Of a stretch of DNA of 5,607 bases, positions 1 through 5,607 are shown piece by piece (position 1 is the stretch's first letter; the number at the start of each line of letters is the position of its first letter). The DNA comes from Rhodoferax sp. (GTDB lineage Bacteria; Pseudomonadota; Gammaproteobacteria; Burkholderiales; Burkholderiaceae_C): assembly GCA_016463455.1 (NCBI GenBank), contig JAEMRG010000037.1, positions 1-5,607 on the forward strand, written 5' to 3'. The notes under the pieces were generated by a model that worked only from the letters and a program-made list of their open reading frames with translations, made no database searches and was not told the DNA's origin. The translations under genes and the position numbers were made by a program.

Positions 1-281
1 TCACCGGCGTGGCTGCGCAGCAGCCAGACCATAAACACCGCAGCCACGCTGCCCAGGCCGGTAAAAAACCAGCGCTGCCAGCCCGAAGCGTCGGCCAGGA
101 AGGAAAACGCTGCCCCGCTGTTGTGCGCGCGCACGATATTGAAATAATCGGTGACCATACGGCTATCACCCAATTGCATGCTGCCGACAATGAGCAGCTT
201 GGTGAACTGGTCCACCAACACAATCAAGAGCGCCATGGCCAGCCAATGGAGTAAACGCAGGCCTCCCCGATGCCGTGCCAT
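1..281 (-). CDS. lspA: Lipoprotein signal peptidase (signal peptidase II), 5' part, truncated by window edge
   Basis: Inner-membrane aspartic protease that removes the signal peptide from prolipoproteins after Lgt has added diacylglycerol to the lipobox cysteine. The 93 residues visible start MARHRGGLRLLHWLAM. They show a first transmembrane helix at about residues 12-32 that contains the conserved VDQFTK (D24, Q25, K28). The family box HNSGAAFSFL follows at residues 53-62, then SGWQRWFF (66-73), and a second hydrophobic helix at about 72-89. All of this matches the N-terminal half of E. coli LspA closely. The two catalytic aspartates lie in the missing C-terminal half (the family is about 165 residues), so catalytic integrity cannot be judged. 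The ATG at 281-279 overlaps the ileS stop as TAATG and has AGGTGG four bases upstream, which fixes the start and suggests coupled translation. Identity is secure; only completeness is unknown. Confidence 0.96.
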   Translation of the reverse strand, partial: MARHRGGLRLLHWLAMALLIVLVDQFTKLLIVGSMQLGDSRMVTDYFNIVRAHNSGAAFSFLADASGWQRWFFTGLGSVAAVFMVWLLRSHAG

Positions 282-3223
282 TACGCCACCTGCCGGCTTT
301 CGCCGCCGCCCAATAAATTGCTGACGCAGCGCCCACAAATCGTGGGGTGGGCGGCATCACTGCCCGGTGCCACGCTGGTCTCTTCCACATAGTGCCAGCA
401 GCGTTCGCATTTGCTGGCATGCGCAGCCCGTGCCTCTACGGCCAAGGCCTCGCCTTGCACCAGCGTGACGGTAGAACTGATGAACACAAAGCGCAAGTCC
501 GCGCCCAGGCTCTGGAGCAAGGCCAGGTCTTGCGCGTTGGCGGTGATGCGGACCGCTGCTTGCAGCGATGCGCCTACTTGTCCTGCCACCCTTAGCACTT
601 CGATTTCTTTGTTCACCGCTTCGCGGATTTCGCGGATGCGCGCCCATTTGGCGTTCAGCGCTTCGTCGGTTGCCAGCAAAGGCGTGTAGGTCGCAAAAAA
701 GATGGATTCGTGCTGACCTTCTGGCGCTTTGCCTTCAGCGGCCAGGGTGGCCCAGGCCTCTTCGGCGGTGAAGCTGAGAAAAGGCGCCATCCAGCGCAGC
801 ATGGCCTGGGTAATTTGCCACAAAGCGGTTTGGGCGCTGCGCCGCGCAGGCGAGGCGGCGGCAGTGGTGTAGAGCCGGTCTTTGAGTACGTCCAAGTAAA
901 ACGCGCCCAGGTCTTCCGAGCAATACACCTGCAATTTGGAGACCACGGGATGGAACTCGTAGCGCCCGAAATGGCCGCCTTCAAACACCTGGCGTTCAGC
1001 ATTCCACACGCCCGCAATATCGGCTTGCAAGCGGGCGGCGCGGCTGATGGCGTAGCGGTCCACTTCCAGCATGGCGGCAAACGGAACGGCGTCTTTGGCC
1101 GGGTCAAAGTCGCTGACGTTGGCGAGCAAAAACTTCAGCGTATTGCGCACGCGGCGGTAGGTGTCCACCACGCGCGCCAAAATTTTGTCGTCAATGTTCA
1201 GGTCGCCCGAGTAGTCGGTGGAGGCCACCCACAGACGGATGATTTCAGCGCCCAGTTTTTGCGTCACTTCCTGCGGCGCAACCGTATTGCCCAGGCTTTT
1301 GCTCATTTTTCGGCCCTGGCCGTCGGTGGCAAAACCGTGTGTCAACAGGCCCCGGTAAGGCGCGCGGTCATAGAGCGCACAAGCGAGCAGCAGCGAACTG
1401 TGGAACCAGCCTCGGTGCTGGTCGTGGCCTTCTAGATACAAGTCGGCTTCGGGGCCGGTCTGGTGAAACGGCGGCCGGTCGTAAGCGTCTTTGTGGCTGC
1501 CGCGCAGCACGTGCTCAAACGTGGAGCCCGAGTCAAACCAGACTTCCAAAATGTCGGTGCTCTTGCTGTACTCGTCCGCCTGGGCGGTCTCGCCCTTACC
1601 TTGGGCCATCAGCAACTGCTGCACGTCCATGACCTCTGCGCGGCTCCAGGCCTCGATGCCGCCTTGTTCCACCATGCGCGCTGCGATGTCCAAAATCTCC
1701 ATGGTGTCCGGGTGCAATTCGCCGCTGTCTTTGTGCAGCAAAAACGGCACCGGCACGCCCCAGCTGCGCTGGCGCGAGATGCACCAGTCGGGCCGGTTGG
1801 CAATCATGTCGCGCAAACGGGTTTTGCCGTTTTCCGGGTAGAACTGGGTTTGTTCAATCGCGTCCAGCGCCAATTGGCGCAAGGTCTTGCTTGCTTTGTC
1901 TTTGGTGAACACGCCCTCGCCTTGGTCCATGCGCACAAACCATTGCGCAGCGGCGCGGTAAATGACCGGCGTTTTGTGCCGCCAGCAATGTGGGTAGCTG
2001 TGCGTGATGCCCTGGGTCGCCATCAAGCGCCCGGCGTTTTGCAAGGTTTCCAAAATGTGCGGCACGGCCTTCCAAATGTGCTGGCCGCCAAACAAGGGGA
2101 AGTCGGCGGCATAAGCGCCATTGCCTTGCACCGGGTTCAAGATGTCGTCATAGGCCAGGCCTTGGGCTACGCAGGAGTTGAAGTCTTCTACGCCATAGGC
2201 TGGGGATGAGTGCACGATGCCGGTGCCGTCATCGGCGGTGGCGTAGTCGGCCAAATACACCGGCGCGGTGCGGGCGTAACCGGGGTCAACATGGGCTAGC
2301 GGGTGGTGAAAAGCGATGTGGTCCAGTGCCTTGCCTTCCACGCTCGCCAGTACCGTGCCTTGCAATTGCCAGCGCTCCAGGCATTTGTCCACCAGCGACT
2401 GCGCGCACAACATCAGGCCACGTGGCGTATCGACCAGGGCATAGACCAGGGCAGGATTGAGGTTGAGCGCCTGGTTGGCCGGAATGGTCCAGGCAGTAGT
2501 GGTCCAGATGACGGCAAAAGCTTCTTTGTCCAACTTGCTCAGCCCGAAGGCCTGGGCCAATTTGTCTGGCTCGGCACATAAAAACGCCACATCCAGGGTG
2601 TCACTTTTTTTGTCCGCGTATTCGATTTCAAACTCGGCCAGGGACGAGCCGCAATCGAAACACCAGTACACCGGCTTCAAACCCCGATAGACAAAGCCGC
2701 GCTCGATCACGCGTTTGAAAGCACGGATCTCCCCGGCTTCGTTACTAAAGTCCATGGTGCGGTAAGGCCGCTCCCAGTCACCCAGCACGCCTAGGCGCTG
2801 AAAGTCTTCGCGCTGTTGATCAATTTGCTCAGTGGCAAAGGCGCGGCTTTTGGCCTGCATGTCGTCGCGGCTTAGCTTGCGCCCGTGCAGCTTTTCAATG
2901 GCGTTTTCAATCGGTAGCCCGTGGCAGTCCCAACCGGGGATGTACTGCGCATCAAAGCCGGCCAATTGGCGGCTTTTGACAATCATGTCTTTGAGCACTT
3001 TATTGAGCGCATGGCCGATGTGTAGTTTGCCATTGGCATAGGGTGGGCCGTCGTGCAGCACAAACAAGGGCTGGCCTTGGCGTGCCACGCGCAGGCGCTT
3101 GTACAGGCCGGCGTCACTCCAGGTCTTGGCCCAGGCGGGCTCGCGCTTGGGCAAGTCGCCACGCATGGGGAAGGGCGTATCGGGCAGGTTCAGGGTGCTG
3201 CGGTAGTCAAGGGCATCAGTCAT
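281..3223 (-). CDS. ileS: Isoleucyl-tRNA synthetase (isoleucine--tRNA ligase)
   Basis: Cytoplasmic class I aminoacyl-tRNA synthetase (EC 6.1.1.5) that charges tRNA-Ile and edits mischarged valine; essential. The 980-residue protein is complete. The N-terminal YRSTLNLPDTPFPMRGDLPKR resembles the E. coli enzyme. The HIGH signature is at residues 68-71 and GWDCHGLPIE at 97-106. The CP1 editing domain spans roughly 200-410, with the threonine-rich WTTTAWTIP (240-248) and GTGIVHSSPAYGVEDF (333-348, editing Asp probably D347). LEGHDQHRGWF is at 597-607 and KMSKS at 639-643. The helical anticodon-binding domain covers about 690-860, and a C-terminal zinc knuckle has C939/C942 and C963/C966. It is about 40 residues longer than E. 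coli IleRS (938), with extra residues around 530-590. An in-frame TAA lies 11 codons upstream of the ATG with no start codon between, so the start is firm; its Shine-Dalgarno is weak (GAGA at 3232-3229). It lies between ribF and lspA, as in many proteobacteria. Confidence 0.98.
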   Translation of the reverse strand: MTDALDYRSTLNLPDTPFPMRGDLPKREPAWAKTWSDAGLYKRLRVARQGQPLFVLHDGPPYANGKLHIGHALNKVLKDMIVKSRQLAGFDAQYIPGWDCHGLPIENAIEKLHGRKLSRDDMQAKSRAFATEQIDQQREDFQRLGVLGDWERPYRTMDFSNEAGEIRAFKRVIERGFVYRGLKPVYWCFDCGSSLAEFEIEYADKKSDTLDVAFLCAEPDKLAQAFGLSKLDKEAFAVIWTTTAWTIPANQALNLNPALVYALVDTPRGLMLCAQSLVDKCLERWQLQGTVLASVEGKALDHIAFHHPLAHVDPGYARTAPVYLADYATADDGTGIVHSSPAYGVEDFNSCVAQGLAYDDILNPVQGNGAYAADFPLFGGQHIWKAVPHILETLQNAGRLMATQGITHSYPHCWRHKTPVIYRAAAQWFVRMDQGEGVFTKDKASKTLRQLALDAIEQTQFYPENGKTRLRDMIANRPDWCISRQRSWGVPVPFLLHKDSGELHPDTMEILDIAARMVEQGGIEAWSRAEVMDVQQLLMAQGKGETAQADEYSKSTDILEVWFDSGSTFEHVLRGSHKDAYDRPPFHQTGPEADLYLEGHDQHRGWFHSSLLLACALYDRAPYRGLLTHGFATDGQGRKMSKSLGNTVAPQEVTQKLGAEIIRLWVASTDYSGDLNIDDKILARVVDTYRRVRNTLKFLLANVSDFDPAKDAVPFAAMLEVDRYAISRAARLQADIAGVWNAERQVFEGGHFGRYEFHPVVSKLQVYCSEDLGAFYLDVLKDRLYTTAAASPARRSAQTALWQITQAMLRWMAPFLSFTAEEAWATLAAEGKAPEGQHESIFFATYTPLLATDEALNAKWARIREIREAVNKEIEVLRVAGQVGASLQAAVRITANAQDLALLQSLGADLRFVFISSTVTLVQGEALAVEARAAHASKCERCWHYVEETSVAPGSDAAHPTICGRCVSNLLGGGESRQVA
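286..291 (-). promoter_or_regulatory. Shine-Dalgarno of lspA inside the end of ileS
   Basis: On the minus strand AGGTGG (five of six bases of AGGAGG) lies four bases before the lspA ATG. It also encodes part of the last ileS codons (Gln-Val-Ala-stop). Together with the TAATG overlap this points to translational coupling: a ribosome finishing IleRS can restart on lspA. Confidence 0.7.
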
Positions 3224-3344
3224 ACATGTCTCAGGTGCTGGCGTCGGGGGCCGTTATCGGTTGGGGTGGGCTGCGCGGGTAGCGGCGTCAGCTTGCGCTG
3301 TGGGGGAGCGCTTGGCGCGGGGCAAGGTGCGCCGGTGTGCCCTG
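3224..3344 (-). other. ribF-ileS spacer with two small inverted repeats
   Basis: These 121 GC-rich bases separate the ribF stop from the ileS start. They contain two adjacent potential hairpins. One has arms GCGCT (3295-3299) and AGCGC (3307-3311) around a 7-base loop; the other has arms GGCGC (3314-3318) and GCGCC (3329-3333) around a 10-base loop. Neither is followed by a T-tract on the transcribed strand, so neither looks like an intrinsic terminator. No convincing -35/-10 pair is visible. Co-transcription of ribF and ileS is therefore the simplest reading. The spacer could still carry an ileS promoter or an mRNA processing or attenuating structure. Confidence 0.4.
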
Positions 3345-4319
3345 TCAAATTCGGGCGGCGAGCCAAGCGCGGGCATCGTCGCAGTCGCGCTGTATCCCTT
3401 GGGTCAGGGCGTCCAGGCCGTCGTATTTGCGTTCGTCGTGTAGTTTGTGCAGCAGTTCCACGCTGACAATTTTACCGTAGCCCCCGTCTTGTCCCAGGCT
3501 GGAAGGCCAGTCCAGACAGTGGGTTTCCAGCAGCACGCGCCCGCCGTTCACATCATCGGGATCCAGCGAAGGGCGTACGCCCAGATTGGCCACTCCGGCG
3601 ATGGGCTTGTGCGTCAGGCCGTGTACCAGCACCACAAAGATGCCGCTGGTAGCGGGCTTCCAGCGCGGAAAGCGTAGGTTTAGGGTGCGAAAACCCAGCG
3701 TACGCCCGAGCTTGCGGCCATGCACGATGTGGCCAGAAATCCGGTAAGGGCGGCCCAGCAGGCGCGCTGCCTGCGCCATATTTCCGTCGGCCAGGGCGGT
3801 GCGCACGGCGGAGCTGGAGACCCGCAGGCCATGCACCTCGTAGCTGTTCATTCGCGCCACGTCAAAGCCATGGGCCTCGCCGGTGGCGTCCAGCATCGCG
3901 TAATCTCCGGTGCGCCGGGCGCCAAAGCGAAAGTCGTCGCCCACCAGCACATAGCGTGCGCCCAGGCCTTGGACCAGCACTTGTTGTACAAAATCCTGCG
4001 GGCTTTGGCCGGCCAGGGCGGCGTTAAAGGGCAGCACCACGGTCTGGTCCACGCCGCATTGGGCCAGTTCCTGCAATTTGTCGCGGAAGGTGCCCACCCG
4101 GCTGGGAGCCAACTCGGGGCGTTGCAGCTGCAGGGCGAAGTAGTCGCGCGGATGCGGCTCGAAGGTCAGCACGCAGCTGGGCACGCCGCGCTGCTGCGCC
4201 TCGCTGCGCAAGAGCGCCAACATGGCCTGGTGGCCGCGGTGTACGCCGTCGAAATTACCAATGGTCAGTGCGCAGGCCGGGGCGAGGCCCGGATGCTGGT
4301 AGCCGCGGAAAAATTGCAT
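3345..4319 (-). CDS. ribF: Bifunctional riboflavin kinase / FAD synthetase
   Basis: Cytoplasmic enzyme that phosphorylates riboflavin to FMN (EC 2.7.1.26) and adenylylates FMN to FAD (EC 2.7.7.2). At 324 residues it is close to E. coli RibF (313). The N-terminal adenylyltransferase domain has GNFDGVHRGH (21-30), FEPHP (53-57), VGDDFRFGARRTGD (126-139) and SSSAVR (168-173). The C-terminal kinase domain begins about residue 190 with GHIVHGRKLGRTLGF (196-210), then RTLN (211-214) where PTAN is usual. It continues through GVANLGVRP (242-250), LLETHCLDW (263-271) and a closing DERKYDGLDALTQGIQRD (295-312). The frame stays open upstream to 4625, but the ATG at 4319 was chosen because MQFFRGYQHPG followed by ACALTIGNFDG fits the family N-terminus and longer versions would run into the divergent HNH gene. 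No strong Shine-Dalgarno precedes it. First gene of the ribF-ileS-lspA cluster; no FMN riboswitch was recognised upstream. Confidence 0.96.
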   Translation of the reverse strand: MQFFRGYQHPGLAPACALTIGNFDGVHRGHQAMLALLRSEAQQRGVPSCVLTFEPHPRDYFALQLQRPELAPSRVGTFRDKLQELAQCGVDQTVVLPFNAALAGQSPQDFVQQVLVQGLGARYVLVGDDFRFGARRTGDYAMLDATGEAHGFDVARMNSYEVHGLRVSSSAVRTALADGNMAQAARLLGRPYRISGHIVHGRKLGRTLGFRTLNLRFPRWKPATSGIFVVLVHGLTHKPIAGVANLGVRPSLDPDDVNGGRVLLETHCLDWPSSLGQDGGYGKIVSVELLHKLHDERKYDGLDALTQGIQRDCDDARAWLAARI

Positions 4320-4396
4320 GGCTTTGAAATTTGATGCTGGGGGCTGGCCCCGGGTGGCTAGGGGCTTAGTCGGGATGTCACCGAAACAGGGTATAT

Positions 4397-4453
4397 TGTG
4401 ACGTAGCCTCTCTCTCGCCTCAGGGCCCGCAGCGCGGTGGCCCAGTGTGACGT
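4397..4453 (+). repeat. Spaced direct repeat TGTGACGT in the divergent region
   Basis: The 8-mer TGTGACGT occurs exactly twice, at 4397-4404 and 4446-4453, 49 bases apart start to start. A related TGTCAC, the inverse of GTGACA, lies at 4377-4382. Placement between divergent genes is compatible with a regulator binding site, but an 8-mer pair could arise by chance and no regulator is identified. Confidence 0.3.
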
Positions 4454-4479
4454 GGTTTTGCCGGTGTCTTTGCTGATCT

Positions 4480-4484
4480 GGAGG
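4480..4484 (+). promoter_or_regulatory. Shine-Dalgarno that decides the TTG start of the HNH gene
   Basis: GGAGG at 4480-4484, within GGAGGAATTGT, lies six bases before TTG at 4491. This is near-ideal sequence and spacing, and it outweighs the upstream in-frame ATG at 4437, which has no comparable site. Confidence 0.8.
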
Positions 4485-4490
4485 AATTGT

Positions 4491-5048
4491 TTGAAAGTAC
4501 TGAAGTTGTCGGCCCAAGGGCTCCCCCAGTCCTGGATTTCTCTCGAGCAAGCGGTCATCAATTACGCATCCGGCGAAGTGCGTTGGGAGTCCGGCGGCGA
4601 GATCGCCGTCTTTAGGGGCGGCCACAATGCCGTCACCGGTCTGCAGTCCGTCATCCGCGTCAACAGCATCATCGGCACCCGTGGCGTGCCCAACATCAAC
4701 CCTTTTAATCTGCGTCCAGGCCTGACCAATAGCAAGCTATTCGTGCGCGACCGCAACGTCTGCGCCTATTGCGGTGGCCATTTTCACGAGTCGGACTTAA
4801 CGCGCGAACACATCATCCCCTTTGCCCAAAACGGGGTGGATAACTGGATGAATGTGGTTACCGCCTGCCGCCCCTGCAACCACCGCAAAAGCCACCGCAC
4901 CCCCGAGCAAGCGCACATGCCTTTGCTTTACGCCCCCTATGTGCCCAGCCTGTGGGAAGACTTCATCCTTCGCAACCGGCGCATCCTGGCCGACCAGATG
5001 GAGTTTTTGAAGTCCCATGTGCCGCGCTCCTCGCGGCTGTTGATTTAG
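4491..5048 (+). CDS. HNH endonuclease family protein with Cys4 zinc site, TTG start
   Basis: Predicted 185-residue soluble protein of the stand-alone HNH family found in many bacteria, in which an N-terminal VLxLxxxxxPxxxISxxxA region precedes an HNH core. Here residues 1-85 form that N-terminal part (LPQSWISLEQAV at 11-22, RGGHNAVTG at 42-50). The core is C91-A-Y-C94, then TREHIIPF (104-111) with the probable general base H107, N121 in WMNVVTAC, and C126-R-P-C129-N130-H-R-K. The C-terminal tail includes YVPSLWEDFILRNRRILADQ (150-169). The four cysteines should bind structural zinc, and the His/Asn residues should form the beta-beta-alpha-metal nuclease site. No signal peptide or membrane segment is seen. 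The start is TTG at 4491, chosen for the Shine-Dalgarno site. It diverges from ribF and precedes a ligase gene in the same direction. The DNA target and physiological role are unknown; it is not obviously part of a restriction system, since no methylase is in view. The family call is strong, actual nuclease activity is inferred. Confidence 0.9.
   Translation: MKVLKLSAQGLPQSWISLEQAVINYASGEVRWESGGEIAVFRGGHNAVTGLQSVIRVNSIIGTRGVPNINPFNLRPGLTNSKLFVRDRNVCAYCGGHFHESDLTREHIIPFAQNGVDNWMNVVTACRPCNHRKSHRTPEQAHMPLLYAPYVPSLWEDFILRNRRILADQMEFLKSHVPRSSRLLI
5021..5037 (+). terminator. Possible hairpin at the 3' end of the HNH gene
   Basis: A perfect six-base GC stem, GCCGCG (5021-5026) and CGCGGC (5032-5037) around loop CTCCT, sits nine bases upstream of the stop codon and is followed by TGTTGATTT. 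The downstream T-run is interrupted, so termination would be weak. It also encodes Pro-Arg-Ser-Ser-Arg-Leu, so it may be a coincidence of GC-rich coding sequence. If functional it would partly separate the HNH transcript from the ligase gene. Confidence 0.3.
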
Positions 5049-5118
5049 TAGCTGAACGGCTTTATTGCTTACAAAATTGGATATAGTTAGCCCCAAGTCA
5101 CCATACAGGCGGCGCAGC

Positions 5119-5124
5119 AGGGGG
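5119..5124 (+). promoter_or_regulatory. Shine-Dalgarno of the ligase gene
   Basis: AGGGGG at 5119-5124 lies four bases before the ATG at 5129, which supports that start over internal alternatives. The rest of the 80-base spacer has an AT-rich stretch (5061-5088) with TATAGT at 5082-5087, a possible -10, but no recognisable -35 at proper spacing. Confidence 0.55.
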
Positions 5125-5128
5125 AAAT

Positions 5129-5607
5129 ATGAACATCCACTACCGGACAGATGTCCAAGCGCGCACTTCTGCGCATATTTTTCGGACCAAGGCAATTGCG
5201 CTGGCGGTTGCTAGCATCCTGGCTTTCTGGCCAGGGCCTGGGCGGGCTGCAAAGCAAGCCGAGTCTGAGCCAGCGTCCAAGGCCCAAAAGATCGCGCCTG
5301 AGGCCACACCAAGCAGCCCGGAAATGGTGTCAAGCCAAGGCGCCCACCTGGCCCAATGGGCGACGCCCTGGGATAAGCGCTTGGATGCGCGCGCCTATGC
5401 GCTCAGTGAAAAACTCGACGGCGTGCGCGCCTTGTGGGACGGCAAAAGCCTGCGTTTTCGCAGCGGGCGCGCGATTGCCGCACCGGCATGGTTTTTGGCT
5501 GCGTTGCCCGCGCAAGCGCTGGACGGCGAACTCTGGATGGGGCGGGGCAGTTTTGATCGCCTGTCCGCTGCAGTGCGCAAAGCCCAACCGGTAGACGAGG
5601 AGTGGCG
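5129..5607 (+). CDS. ligE: ATP-dependent DNA ligase with signal peptide (Lig E type), 3' end cut by window
   Basis: The first 159 residues of an ATP-dependent DNA ligase (EC 6.5.1.1), which seals nicks through an enzyme-lysine-AMP intermediate. After a rather long basic N-terminus (1-21), a hydrophobic stretch AIALAVASILAFW (22-34) and PGRAAK give a probable Sec signal peptide cleaved near residue 40, so the enzyme is predicted to be periplasmic. A low-complexity Ala/Glu/Lys/Pro/Ser linker follows (41-70). The adenylation domain starts with WDKRLDARAYALSEKLDGVR, where motif I KLDG gives nucleophile K95. FRSGRAIAAPAWF (110-122) matches the Lig E version of motif Ia, and LDGELWMGRGSF (131-142) is motif III. 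Motifs IV, V and the OB-fold lie beyond the edge. Lig E enzymes are minimal proteobacterial ligases, often with signal peptides and suggested to act on extracellular or incoming DNA. The symbol is the informal family name. The gene follows the HNH gene by 80 bases; co-transcription is possible but unproven. Confidence 0.92.
   Translation, partial: MNIHYRTDVQARTSAHIFRTKAIALAVASILAFWPGPGRAAKQAESEPASKAQKIAPEATPSSPEMVSSQGAHLAQWATPWDKRLDARAYALSEKLDGVRALWDGKSLRFRSGRAIAAPAWFLAALPAQALDGELWMGRGSFDRLSAAVRKAQPVDEEW

Larger units (their letters stand above)
4320..4490. promoter_or_regulatory. Divergent intergenic region between ribF and the HNH gene
   Basis: These 171 bases must drive ribF leftward and the HNH gene rightward unless transcription enters from farther away. 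The AT-rich patch at about 4391-4399 (GTATATTGT) is the only plausible -10 material; TATATT at 4392-4397 could serve the plus strand, but no good -35 lies 15-19 bases upstream on either strand. The region also has a GC-rich inverted repeat (GGGCC 4423-4427 with GGCCC 4439-4443), a tight GGGG/CCCC palindrome near 4340-4351, and the spaced TGTGACGT direct repeat listed separately. The promoter assignment is inference from gene orientation only. Confidence 0.4.

Noticed and set aside
710..2209. Two long plus-strand open frames (710-1435 and 1463-2209) opposite ileS
   Set aside because: They lie wholly antisense to a clearly real ileS, have Gly/Ala/Arg/His-rich translations without recognisable motifs, and are the usual by-product of GC-rich third positions.
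3224..3344. Rho-independent terminator between ribF and ileS
   Set aside because: The hairpins have short stems and are not followed by a T-run on the transcribed strand.
3720..4334. 204-residue plus-strand open frame opposite ribF
   Set aside because: Antisense to well-supported ribF coding sequence, with no family motif and no convincing ribosome binding site seen.
4320..4440. FMN riboswitch (RFN element) upstream of ribF
   Set aside because: I looked for the conserved RFN sequence blocks on the minus strand and saw none.
4320..4625. N-terminal extension of RibF by 102 residues
   Set aside because: The extension would overlap the start of the divergent HNH gene and has no RibF family features; the family N-terminus begins at the ATG at 4319.
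4797..5195. 132-residue minus-strand open frame opposite the HNH gene
   Set aside because: It is antisense to the HNH core motif and spans the intergenic gap with no recognisable motif.
5151..5594. 147-residue plus-strand open frame at the right end
   Set aside because: It overlaps the ligase in another frame; the ligase frame carries signal peptide, KLDG and LDGELW motifs, whereas this one has none.
4491..5607. Restriction-modification or phage-defence island
   Set aside because: No methyltransferase, specificity subunit, helicase or mobile element is visible, and the flanking genes are core housekeeping genes.

Overview
The window looks like core chromosome from a betaproteobacterium, most likely order Burkholderiales and probably near Comamonadaceae. 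That placement rests on the fairly high GC content (judged by eye, not counted), the gene order, and the style of the proteins: the IleRS editing-motif variant, the RibF N-terminus, and a stand-alone HNH protein followed by a secreted ATP-dependent DNA ligase. The genus cannot be fixed from the sequence alone.

Minus strand, read right to left, holds ribF (4319-3345), ileS (3223-281) and the first 93 codons of lspA (281-1, running off the left edge). This is the classical proteobacterial ribF-ileS-lspA cluster: FMN/FAD synthesis, isoleucyl-tRNA charging and lipoprotein signal peptidase. The ileS and lspA genes overlap by one base (TAATG), and an AGGTGG ribosome binding site lies inside the end of ileS, so they are probably translationally coupled. 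A 121-base spacer separates ribF from ileS; it holds two small GC-rich inverted repeats but no clear terminator or promoter.

Plus strand, diverging from ribF, holds a small HNH-family protein with a zinc-binding Cys4 core (4491-5048). It starts at a TTG codon behind a near-perfect Shine-Dalgarno sequence. About 80 bases later comes the 5' part of a signal-peptide-bearing ATP-dependent DNA ligase of the Lig E type (5129 to the right edge). The ligase motif I lysine and motif III are both visible.

The 171-base divergent region (4320-4490) contains an AT-rich patch and a spaced exact 8-base direct repeat, but no convincing sigma-70 promoter. I saw no rRNA, tRNA, CRISPR array, insertion sequence or attachment site. 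Nothing here is clearly a new system. The most interesting items are the nuclease-like/ligase pair, whose products probably work in different compartments, the altered PTAN motif in the riboflavin kinase domain of RibF, and several small regulatory-looking structures around gene boundaries.
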